Assembly: GCF_000346465.2 (NCBI RefSeq) | Contig: NC_034009.1 | Span: forward strand, 22,034,706 to 22,098,705 | Source: Prunus persica | Lineage: Eukaryota > Streptophyta > Magnoliopsida > Rosales > Rosaceae | Reading direction: 5' to 3' | Length of the DNA: 64,000 nucleotides | Shown here: positions 1 through 9,578 of the stretch, in pieces | How the letters are laid out: each line of letters opens with the position of its first letter | Position numbering within the stretch: position 1 is the first letter of the stretch | Notes under the pieces: model-generated | What the model saw: the letters and a program-made list of their open reading frames with translations, nothing else | Told to the model about the DNA's origin: nothing | Database searches by the model: none | Program-made: the position numbers and the translations under genes

Positions 1-647
1 ACCGTTGTGGCTAACATATGCTACGTTCACTAAATAAAAAACTAACGTCTAAAATATATAAAAACGCAAAAAACAGAAAACCTCGACAAACTTAGACAAA
101 CGCTTACAAAAAAGAACAGACGTGTAAAGTATATTACATGTCAATAATCATACCATAACCGACGTAAAACATATTAACCACGACACGCATGTGGAATGAC
201 CGTCGCTTTTAAATTTTTCCACGTCGCTATGGAGGAAAACACCGCCTTGTTAAGTATATTCCACTTCTGTTTCTTGCGAGAATCGACGTTTAAATGATAA
301 AAATAGCCACTTGGACAAAGTTAAACGACGTTTTTTTTTAAAACACTGACGTCTGAAAGATTTAACATGGCACAACTTTACTGAAAACTGGCGTAACAAT
401 TCCTAACCACGACTTATGTGGTTACCCGCAGATAGCGTGAACAGGAAAAGAAACGTCGTGGATTAGAGCTTGAACGGCAGTTCATCTAAAATAACGGATG
501 GGGCTAAATCCTTCACTACGTCCCAGGAATCCAATTTTTCGAAGTTGTTATTCACTTACCACGTCGGTTTTTGTATAGGCCTTGATGTGGTTGGCCTTTT
601 AAAAGTCGCTTTTATAACCCTCTTTGACATGTGTATTCTCTAAGATG
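1..647 (-). mobile_element. Old CACTA element, 3' subterminal remnant (outer element, left part)
   Basis: Non-coding, AT-rich sequence sprinkled with short CGTCG/CGACG words (for example near 205, 225, 455, 560) of the kind that fills the CACTA element at 1095-14477. No TNP2 coding sequence is visible. Its natural continuation is 14970-16330, where a decayed minus-strand TNP2 end lies in the same sequence environment. I infer that both are one minus-strand element split by the insertion at 652-14965. The true left end lies outside the window. Confidence 0.55.
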
Positions 648-1094
648 TCAATTAGTTTATACCATAGTCTGAAATATCGATAATATCGACGAAATATTGA
701 GGATATTTCGGTTTTTTCGAATCACGGATATTTCGGAACATATCCATGTACATATCGTATAAATATCGACAATATCAACGATAATATCGAAAAATATTGA
801 TATCGATAATTTCGCTCACATTTCAGCAATATTTTGTCAAAATATCAGTGTAATATCGCTAAAATATCGAAAATATCGATGTGAAGGAAAAAAAAAGAGT
901 AAAAAAAAAAGGGAAAAAGGGGAGAAAAAAGCACAAAGGGGATATGAACCCCTCCCATTTTACTCCTCCAACATCTTAAACATCATATCACTTATGTTTT
1001 TGTGATAATATGCTAAAATATTTATATTTATATGGGTGGTATGTTAATAATTATATGCAAAACTATTTTGGGGATTTATCATTTGATGACTACT

Positions 1095-2000
1095 CACTAC
1101 TACAAAAAGTGAAAAAGACGACCAGAAAACAACGACGGTCTAAGTGAAAACCGTCGTGGTTTTTAAAAAGACGACGGTTCTAAAAACACCGTCGTGTAAT
1201 ACCACCTTAGACAACTAAAAATGGAGATTCAAATGGCTGTTCAAAAACAACGACGTACCTAATTAAAAAACCGACGTCTATTTGAAACAGATTTTCCGCA
1301 GTGTAAAATCAAAGCCAACAAAGAACGGCAGAAGTTATGAATCGACCGACGTAGAAAGTAAAGACGACGATTTCAATAAAAGCCGCCGTTTTTACTCATA
1401 AAATAACACGACGAAATTTTCGTATAAGACGCCGTATAATTACAAACAAATCCACGGCTTTAAAATACAAAATGTCGCCGTATTAAATTAATGTACAACG
1501 ACGGAAAATATAAATATATCGACGTCATTCTCGTATAGTTCTACGACGTTATCTTTAAATCGTACTATAAAATTTAACGTCGTATTTATTAATTTTATAC
1601 GTCGTACCTTTAATTTAAACCGTCGTCTTAATAAGAATTTTTGTTAACAATTTTTTCCTTTATTTTCTTATCCTACGTCGGTAGATCTACTTAATGACAA
1701 GAATTGAAATCTGTCATCCAAAAAAGAAACTTTACATAATCCAGAACATTAATTTCCTTCATTTTAAATTTTCTCCGGAAAAAAAACACTATTTATAACG
1801 CACTGTAATTGAAAAATAAACTGAAAGGTCACGGGAAAAAAATTTCTATTCATAATTTTAACAATTCAAATCCACGTCGGTTATATTAAACCTAACGACG
1901 TTAAATGAAAAGATTCCACGTCGCAAAACAAATATTGCGTCGTGTTAGTTTATGGTTTCTTTAATAGTTTCAGTTTCTTTAACAGTTTGGTCCTTTATCT
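1095..2000 (+). repeat. 5' subterminal CGTCG-motif array of the CACTA element
   Basis: Repeated short words such as ACCGTCGT, ACGACGGT, ACGTCGT and CGACGT occur in both orientations every 20-40 bp from just inside the terminus to about 1680, thinning to about 1950. In En/Spm elements, subterminal repeats of this sort bind the TNPA-type protein and position the transposase. The same role is inferred here. No coding sequence is seen. Confidence 0.75.
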
Positions 2001-2008
2001 TTCTGCAG

Positions 2009-2058
2009 GACTTGTATAGTTCAAAGCATTGACTTGTATAGTTCAAAGTATAGTTCAA
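2009..2058 (+). repeat. Short tandem filler repeats at the edge of the captured gene piece
   Basis: The word CTTGTATAGTTCAAAG occurs twice, followed by a shorter TATAGTTCAAAG copy, directly before the RPN6-like sequence begins. Inside the capture a second short duplication, CTTTATCGCATTC, occurs at about 2082 and 2111. Such local duplications are typical of end-joining repair and may mark how the fragment entered the element. Confidence 0.55.
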
Positions 2059-2455
2059 AGCACTGATTCGATTGCTTATGCTTTATCGCATTCATGAAGC
2101 CATTTCTATTCTTTATCGCATTCTTGAAACCCATCTTCTTCTTCTGAAGCTCTACAGATAAAGGAAGAGGCTATCACAAATCTGACAGATCTTCTTAGCC
2201 AAGAAAATCAAGCAGAGGATCAGGCACATCTGATCTTCAGATTTCCCTGAGAAGCGAACTTTCCTTCGACAGCGAGTGGAGGCCAGGCTTGCATCTCTTT
2301 TGATGGAAAGCAAGGAGTATTCAGAAGCACTAAATGTCCTATCAGGCTTGATCAAGGAAGTGAGAAGGCTAGTTGACAAGCTTCTTCTTGTGGACATAGA
2401 TTTGATGCGAGTAAGCTCAATTTCTCTTTGAGAAAGACATCCAAATTACTGTCTT
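2059..2455 (+). pseudogene. RPN6: Captured fragment of the 26S proteasome lid subunit RPN6 (PSMD11) gene
   Basis: Plus-strand translation across several frames gives peptides characteristic of plant RPN6: TDSIAYAL near 2062, AISILYRILE near 2099, EALQIKEEAITNL near 2140, KRTFLRQRVEARL from about 2251, and LIKEVRRLVDKLLLVDIDL ending near 2403, followed after a frameshift by SKL-FSLR. RPN6 is a PCI-domain lid subunit that clamps the 19S base to the 20S core. Compared with the family from memory, two internal blocks are missing, about 35 codons at 2220 and about 11 codons at 2249. Frameshifts near 2132 and 2405 remove coding ability. The piece is the 5' part of the coding region, lies in the same orientation as the transposon genes and looks exon-only. 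It is a transduplicated host fragment, not a functional gene. Confidence 0.85.
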
Positions 2456-2886
2456 TGAGATGTGAGAGACAGTGTCTCTGAGAGAGGAAGAACTTGGAAC
2501 CCTAAATGTAAACCGAAAATGAATGAAAGCGACAAATTTATAGAATAAATTTTTAAAACCAACGGCGGTCCTTACAAAAAAACCGCCGTTTAAATTGCAA
2601 AATCAACGTCGTTATTACCGACGTATATTACATAAATCCACGTCGGTACATTAATAAAACCGACGTGTTAAATGATCTACCATGACGCGAGTTATTACTT
2701 ATGTACTTTAATTTTTGAGTTTACTACGACGGTACCTACAACACTACTGTCGTACTTATTTACCACGTCCGAAGTTAAACGTACTGTCGTATTTTGTAAT
2801 TTATACGTCGTAGTTATATGTAACCGCCGTATTATTTTTTGAAATGGTTTTATATGTAAGCAACTTTTCGTGTACCTGACTTACAC
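2456..2886 (+). repeat. Spacer with CGTCG motifs between the RPN6 fragment and the Ulp1 gene leader
   Basis: Positions 2456-2550 are unassigned and may still belong to the captured fragment. From about 2560 the CGTCG/CGACG motif array resumes and runs to about 2840. The stretch probably includes the promoter region of the downstream Transposase_24/Ulp1 gene, but no clear TATA box could be chosen in AT-rich sequence. Confidence 0.55.
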
Positions 2887-3057
2887 ATGCACTGTTTCCA
2901 AACCCGATTAAAAATTTCAATCTCCCAGAGAAAACTTTTAGACTTTTTTCCTTGTCAGAGCACTTTCAGAGTATCTCATCGTCTTCCTCTCGTCCTCTTC
3001 GTCGTCTCTGAACTTAAACATCGATCGTCTTCCTCTTGCTTTCATTGCACGCAAAAG
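2887..3057 (+). other. Probable 5' untranslated exon of the Transposase_24/Ulp1 gene
   Basis: A CT-rich, motif-poor segment ends at an excellent splice donor, AAAAG|GTAAGC (GT at 3058). The next good acceptor before the start codon is TTGCAG at 3911-3916, 15 bases upstream of the ATG at 3931. The sudden loss of CGTCG motifs in this stretch, as in the other exons, supports its being transcribed exon. Its start is approximate. Confidence 0.45.
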
Positions 3058-3930
3058 GTAAGCTTTCATTTTCACTATTTTGGTTGCTGTTTTGCATGCT
3101 CATACGTTTTTTGTTTGAAAAATCTTTTTACCTTTTTTCTGGCCAAAATCATTTTACTTCTTTCCAAGTTCGAAAAAATATACAGACAAAGAGGGAAAGT
3201 TTCCAACTTTGAAGACAACTACCTCAACTAAATAAGACGACGGTAGCTTCTTATTTACGTGGTTAAATATGTAGACCACGACGGTTCGTCAGTCGTTCTA
3301 GCGTCGTCTGAAAATTGACAAAGTTGTTTTTAAAATTATAGTCTTTTTTTTATTTGCTTGTTTAATTGCAGGTTTGATTTCTCTGAACAATGGTTTTTGT
3401 TTTTCCCTAATTTGATAAAATATAAAGAAAAAGAAAGTAGGGTTGGTATCTAATATAGACGACAGTATCTTATTGTTTTACGTCTTGTGAATGTTAATAC
3501 CACGACGTCATATTAAAATACCGTCGTCTATATAAGATTCCAAAAATTTCTTTCTTGGCCTTGTATTTTATCAAATTAGAAAACAAAAACCATGGTTCAG
3601 AAAAATCAAATCTGCAATCAAACATTCACAGAGAAAGAAAGAAGGGTTTTGGATCCTTATATAGACGACGGTATATTACTACTGACGTCGTGTGAACATC
3701 AATACCACGACGTTATATAAATATTCCGTCGTTTATAGTTTATTATTACGTCGTTTGTAGTTAATTATTTCGTCGTTGTTTAATTACCTTGGTTTTAAAC
3801 ATTTATTACGTCTGATATTATTTCATTGCGTCGTTTAAAATCATATCATACGTCGTCTTTTATTAATAACCGTCGTTTGTGTTCTTAATCTTTTCTTGAA
3901 ATATTTTCACTTGCAGTTTTGTCTGTAAAA
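3058..3930 (+). repeat. Motif-packed leader intron with nested hairpin and direct repeats
   Basis: The presumed 5' leader intron (3058-3916) carries dense CGTCG/CGACG words. Two arms of about 75 bp, 3360-3438 and 3548-3623, are imperfect inverted copies. They share, in opposite orientation, the words CTGAACMATGGTTTTTGT and AATTTGATAAAATA. A block of about 100 bp starting at 3434 reappears as a direct copy at about 3637 (offset about 203 bp). The result is a potential stem-loop whose loop and right flank contain the same motif cluster. Confidence 0.65.
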
Positions 3931-6900
3931 ATGGTTTCTCACCAAGACCAAAGTAAGGATTCTGGCTCCAACAAAAATGGAGGTAAGGAGCAAGTACCTC
4001 CTCAAGAGAAGTCTTCGAAGATAATGAAGTCTTCGAAGAAGATGAAGTTTGCTTCATCATCTGCTGATACAGAACCAACCAGCGCGACAACAATCTCTGA
4101 TGATTCAAAGGCTGGTCGAGGTATGAACACAATGCCTCGTGTTGTGAAGAGAAAACTTCAGAAACTGAGGCCAATTGTTGAGTACAATAAAAGGGGGAAA
4201 GGAATTGGCCAAGCACACAGCGAGATGCAGTCCTATATTGGTGTGTTGGCACGCTCCAGAGTCCCACTTGTGGACTTGAAATGGGCTCAAATCCCCAAGG
4301 ATATAAAGGAGCAGATTTGGGAAGCAGTTGACATTGCTTTTGTAGTAGGTCAAGGGGGCAAGAACTCTGTCTTAGCTTCTGCTGCCGAGAAATAGAAGGA
4401 TTTCAAGTCTACACTAACGAGGCATTATATCCTTCCATACACCAATGACAGGGAGAGATTAAGCCAACCCCCTGAAACATATAAATTCATAGAGAAAGCA
4501 CAATGGGATGCCTTTGTAGCTTCAAGGTTATCCAAAGATTTTGAGTCTGTGCATTCTCAACATGCACAGATTAGGGAGAAACTCGAGTACAATCATCGAT
4601 TGTCTCGAAAAGGATATGCTGGTTTGGAGGATCAATTAGAGGAAACCATGCCTGGGGTAGAAATTGATCGATCTACCTTATGGAAGAGAGCTAGACAGGA
4701 CAAACATGGTAACATCCCTGATCCAAAGGTGGCAGAGAAAGCAAAATTAATTGTAAGCCTACTCACTCTGTTTTAAATTTTTATTAAACTGTGAATAATT
4801 CTTATTACGTCTTATGTTATATTTTGCGTCGTGTGAATGATATTACCACGTCGACATTTTTTAAAACACGTCGTTAAAGGTCTAAATAGGAATCACAACT
4901 CTGTTTTCTGTAATTATAGCATAAGATGTCGGTGGTTCAATTTCGCGTCGTCTGTAGTAAATTACTACGTCGAAATATTTTAAACAACGTCGTTAAAGGT
5001 TTGAATATTGAATCATCCCTCTGTTACATAAGACGTCGGTGGTTTATTAAGTTCGTCGTTTTAAAAAACTAACCACGTCGGTATAGCTACCGTCGTGATA
5101 AATTATAATAACGTCGATTTATATGTTATTGCGTCGTGAGAAATTATATAATACGTCGTTTGTATATAAATAACCGTCGTGTGTTTTTGTTCTTACTTTT
5201 TTATATATCTTTGTTTCAGGATGATTTGCAAAAACAAGTCTCGGAAGGCAAAGTCACCGTCTCTGGCAACAATGATGTGCTGACCATGGCTTTGGGCCCC
5301 GAGCATCCAGGCAGAGTCAGAGGAGTAGGTGCTGGGATCTCACCAAAGCAATATTTCAATTTACCCAAACCACAGAGAGTGAGCTTTGACGACCGTTTGA
5401 AGGACAGTTTAAGAGTTCTCCTTCAAGAAGAGACTAGAAAGATGGAGGCTAAGGCAAGGGAAGAGGCTTTAAGGATGGAGGCTAGAACGAAACAATTGGT
5501 AGAGGCTGAGAGGGAGCATTTCCTGAGTCAGCTTTCCCAATTGATTCCCAATTTTGATCCAAGCATGCTGAAACCCAGAATTAGCCAAAGTCCCAAAAAT
5601 CCAATGTCTGACAAAGCAAGCTGCTCTAGAGGTGATGTGAGATCCCAGCATTTTGAGGATGATACTGCCAAAAATGGGAAACATCAGGAAGAAAAGGTAA
5701 CATATCTGAACTTTGAATTCTCTGTTTTTTTAAAAACCATTAGACATCGTTATTATTAATAAAACCGTCGTTTGAAATACATACCACGACGATTTTAAAA
5801 ATAAACCGTCGTTTGTATTTCAATACCACGTCGTATTTAGTTTACTTGTTTTACATGCCATTAAACGTCGTTATTTTTAAAACTTTGTGGTTTTTAGACG
5901 ACGGAGTTAATCATTCCCGACGTCATAGATGAAGAGAATAAAGAAGAAAAACAAGATGAAAAGCAGAAAGAAGATGACGACCAGGTATGTTCACATAACT
6001 TTGCCTTTTTTATTTGTTTTTCAAAATTCCAGACGTCGATATTTTTCTTTAAACCGTCGTTTGTTTACAACTTAGACGGCGGAATTGTTTTCTAAGACGT
6101 AATAAATAATTCACCACGACGGTTTTTTCACCGTCGTTTAAATTGTTTTCAGACGACGTTTTATTCCTTAAACTGTCGTTTTTATTGAATTACCACGTCA
6201 TTTTTTTTATTTCTTTAAACAGGTTAATAAAGTTGTTGATTATTCAAATATGGAGGCGCCATCTTTTTTACAAACCCTTTGTCGTTATGTGGAAACGACA
6301 CTCGTGCCTCAGGATAAGACCCTGCACTTTACAATTGATAAGGAGGTCTTTGGTCTAGAGTGCGATACCTTCCTCCTGCCTGAAGATATTACACAATTTG
6401 CAGGCATGGAGGAAATAGGAGCTACAGTCATTGCTGTATATATGAGGTTTGTCATTCTAAAATAATACGTCGTTGGTTTATTTATTGCGTCGTCTTAACT
6501 AACTAACCACGTCGTTAATATGTACCGTCGTGATAAATTTATTATAACGTCGTTGTCTATTTCAGTACGTCGTGTGAAACCTTATAATACGTCGTTTTGT
6601 TATACATAACCGTCGTGTGTTTTTTTTGCGCTCACTTGTTTATATTATTTTATATATTTAGGTACTTACACGATGTTTTAAAACAAGCAAATATGTGCAC
6701 AATGGTTGGCTTTATCGACCCTGCTACAGTTAGTGCCAGCTCTGGCACAATAGCTGACAGATCACGAATGGTAGCATCACGACTTCAGAAGACTGACGGT
6801 GAACAGATTTTCCTGATGCCTTACAATCCAGGGTTAGTCTCCTTAACAGGATTTTGTTTTTATGATTTTCAATAAATGACAGCGTATAAACTAACCACGT

Positions 6901-7606
6901 CGGTGTTTTATTTTATTGAGTCGTTTGAAACGACTAACCACGTCGGTAGTTATTTATCGTCGTGATAAATATATAATGTCGTCGATTGCTACTTTATTTC
7001 GTCGTGTAAAATATTATAATACGTCGTTTTTTATAAATAACCGTCGTTTTTATATTAATTTTGTGCAGCCGTCATTGGATCTTGCTGATTGTAAGAGCAA
7101 AGAGGGAAACAGTCTATTTTCTGGATCCTCTGCCAGGAAATCGTGTGGTCGATGAAGAGGCCAAAAACATCGTGAACAGTGCCATAAAAATTTATAATTC
7201 CCACACAGCCAGATCAGGCCGTAAGGCAGTCATTTGGAAAACTCTGTCAGGCACACCAAAGCAACCCAGCAATGTCGAATGCGGGTATTACGTGATGCGC
7301 TTCATGAAGGACATCATCATGGATCCTTCCTTGGGGTTTGAGAAGAAGGTAAGAAGAAATAACCTTCAAACATTTTACGTCGTTTTTTGTATTATCAACG
7401 ACGGTCATGTAAAATTACCATCGTTGAATAGATATACTACGTCGGTTATGGTCGTCTGTGATTGAATTTCCTTTTATTTATAAACCCTAATAGTCATTGT
7501 TTTTATGCAATATGCGAAGGGAAAACAGGAAGAGCCATACCCCCAAGAAGCAATTGATGAAGTCCGGAATGAATGGGCAGAGTTTGTTTGCCTTCAACTG
7601 GAATAG
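3931..7606 (+). CDS. CACTA second gene: Ptta/En/Spm transposase domain joined to an Ulp1-like cysteine protease (damaged)
   Basis: Seven exons join in frame at 3931-4752, 5220-5696, 5898-5984, 6223-6446, 6662-6832, 7069-7348 and about 7511 or 7520-7606, giving about 715 residues. The start is the ATG at 3931, just after a splice acceptor. The N-terminal half has Transposase_24 (Ptta/En/Spm) features: WDAFVASRL, then RKGYAGLE, LWKRAR and GPEHPGRVRGVGAG. A charged coiled-coil-like segment rich in Glu, Lys and Arg follows. The C-terminal part is Ulp1/C48-like, with the catalytic set visible: His in GRHWILL, Asp in FLDPL, Gln in KQPSN and Cys in VECGYYVM. Ulp1 enzymes cut SUMO from substrates; the substrate here is unknown. 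Damage: an in-frame TAG at 4393-4395, and AA where the last acceptor AG is expected (7509-7510). An AG at 7518-7519 keeps frame but drops three residues. Confidence 0.82.
4753..5219 (+). repeat. Intron filled with CGTCG motifs
   Basis: This intron, between GTAAGC at 4753 and TTTCAG ending at 5219, holds about 14 copies of CGTCG between 4825 and 5180 by eye. They usually sit in longer words such as CACGTCG, GCGTCGTG and CCGTCGT, spaced 15-45 bp, nearly all in the same orientation. The exons on both sides are almost free of the word. Confidence 0.8.
5697..7068 (+). repeat. Further motif-packed introns of the Transposase_24/Ulp1 gene
   Basis: The introns 5697-5897, 5985-6222, 6447-6661 and 6833-7068 (the short exons between them excepted) each carry several CGTCG/CGACG words. 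The last two share a very similar layout: an AACCACGTCG word, then CGTCGTGATAAAT, then TACGTCGTTTT and AACCGTCGT just before the acceptor. This similarity suggests that they arose by copying of one intron or of the array itself. Confidence 0.75.
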
Positions 7607-8790
7607 GGGAATTATTGGACACTTGATATTTATGTATAATGTACAAATTTTGTCTATAATATATAATGTAAAAATTTGTTGAGGTTTTCTTAAAGTAAAA
7701 ACAAAAACAAACATACAAAATGCGTTACCGACGTGTAATAATTTTCCAACGACGTAATAAAGTCAAAAGCCATCGTTTTTTGTGGTTTCGTTTTAAACAA
7801 ATCCGACGTAAAAGGATATTTAGACGACGTTCTTTGAACAATGGAGTCGTTTATGGTTTACAACGTCTTCAATTTCTTAAGGGTTCAGGGTAGTACTTTG
7901 TAACGACAGCGGTTAAGTCGAGGAATATATATTTTACGTCGAATAGTTAAATATCCGCCATCGTTTCTCATTTAAACGACGTCATTTTAACAACTTAGAC
8001 GTCTATTACAATTTACAACGTCTACAATTTATTAACACCGACGTGGTTTGTTGTTGTGATAAGAATATTTTATTATTTTTATATCAAAATATTCAAAATA
8101 AATTTAAAATAAATCAGAAAAATGCAAAGTCAACTCCTATGAAGTCATTGATATATTTTCTTCCCCCTAAACCTTGAAAAAATTCATTTTGAATAACAAA
8201 AATTTAAAATGAACATCCAAAACAAAATTGTTTTGATGAGTCATAAAATCACTTCTAGTTTTATGGTTTAGGGTTTAGAGTCTAGGGTTTAGAGATTAGG
8301 GTTGTTATTTATTGGGGTTTATTTTTAAAGTATAATTTTTCGGTAGTCTAGGGTATATATTAGGCTGTAAAACCATAAACCCTTTTATAAACTTAATTTT
8401 TAAAATTATATAATTTAGTTTTAAGGGTTTAGGGTATTAATTGTTAACGACGGTGGTTGAGTCGTGGAATACATATGTTACGTCGTGAAGTAAATTATCC
8501 GACATGGTTTCTACTTTAAACGACGTCATTTGAATATGTAAGTCGTGTATTATAATTTACAACGTTTTCAATTTCTTAACCCCGACGTGGTTTTTCAGTC
8601 GTCTTTATATCAAAATATTGAAAATAAATTTAAAATTAATCCGAAAAATGAAGCGTCAAAATAAACGGCGTTACGTTCAGTGTTTCCGTCGTGGAATATT
8701 ACATTTACGTCGGTTCTTGTAGAACTTTCGCCATGGTTTTTCTTTCGACGTTTTAAAGAGCGCGCGCTCTAAAAATTTTCGCGCGTCCTA
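7607..8790 (+). repeat. Intergenic CACTA spacer with CGTCG motifs and telomere-like words
   Basis: The spacer between the two transposon genes has motif arrays at about 7727-8050 and 8445-8750. Between them (about 8060-8440) is motif-poor AT-rich sequence holding degenerate GGGTTTA-type words near 8265-8340. No coding sequence is supported. Transcript ends of the Ulp1 gene probably lie just after 7606. Confidence 0.6.
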
Positions 8791-9578
8791 AATTTTTTTA
8801 TATTTGGCTCTTAATCTTATTCTTCTAACCCTGAACCCTAAAATTTTCAGATTTCGCGCAACATAACATTTCGCTCTCTCACTTCTACTCTAATTAAAAG
8901 TTGCTCTGTCACTTCTGCTCCGTCGAATCTGTGAGCTCGTCCAACCTGTAAGTACAAACCCTATCTTCCCCTTGTAAATTCATTGAATGATATTAGGTTG
9001 TTTTGTTAAAGGGTTTTAGGTATATGCTTTGCGATCTGTTAATAATGTGCTTATAAGTATGGGTTCATGGATTTTCTGTTTAATGGGTTCATGGATTACA
9101 TTATCTGTTATGTTGAATTGGGAATGGATTTAATTTTGTCGGATCTTTTAATCACCCTATGTTATGTTGAATTGGGAATGGATTTATTGTTTTCATGCTT
9201 GGTTTCATGTATATGTTGTTTTCTTGCTTGGTTTCATATATATGTTGTGTTCTTAATGGGTTTTGGGTTCTTGAAAATAAACTGAGACACGACGCCTTTT
9301 TAGGCATACGACGACGATTACACGACGGTTTATGAAAAAACCGTCGTTGTATTACTTATACACGACGGTGTTTTCATAAACCGTCGTTTGTATTACTTAT
9401 ATTAGACGACGTCTGTTGAAAATCCGTCGTCTATATATGCCAAATACGTCTATTTTTGTTTAAAACCCGTCGTCTCTGTTGTGTATTACTTGCTATTAGA
9501 TCTTTGTATAATCTGCTATAGTGATGGTCATTGCCTGTATTTTCACTTTATTATAGATAATAGGTTATAGTGTCGGAG
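8791..9578 (+). promoter_or_regulatory. Probable promoter, 5' leader exon and leader intron of the TNP2 gene
   Basis: After an unusual GCGCGCGCT-type stretch at 8760-8790, a TTTTATATTTGG element (about 8797) could be the TATA region. A pyrimidine-rich leader follows and ends at a strong donor, CCT|GTAAGT (GT at 8948). Possible acceptors, TTATAG at 9556 and 9570, lie just before the ATG at 9579. The intron contains two near-identical TGTTATGTTGAATTGGGAAT copies (9107 and 9161) and a motif cluster at 9290-9475. Confidence 0.45.

Noticed and set aside
2152..2397. 81-codon minus-strand open frame
   Set aside because: It is the antisense of the RPN6-like segment; only the plus strand shows family similarity.
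8265..8340. Interstitial telomere candidate (GGGTTTA words)
   Set aside because: The words are irregular, few and mixed with other sequence, so there is no telomeric array.
9067..9285. 72-codon open frame upstream of TNP2
   Set aside because: It falls in the leader intron and its apparent repeats come from duplicated intron words.
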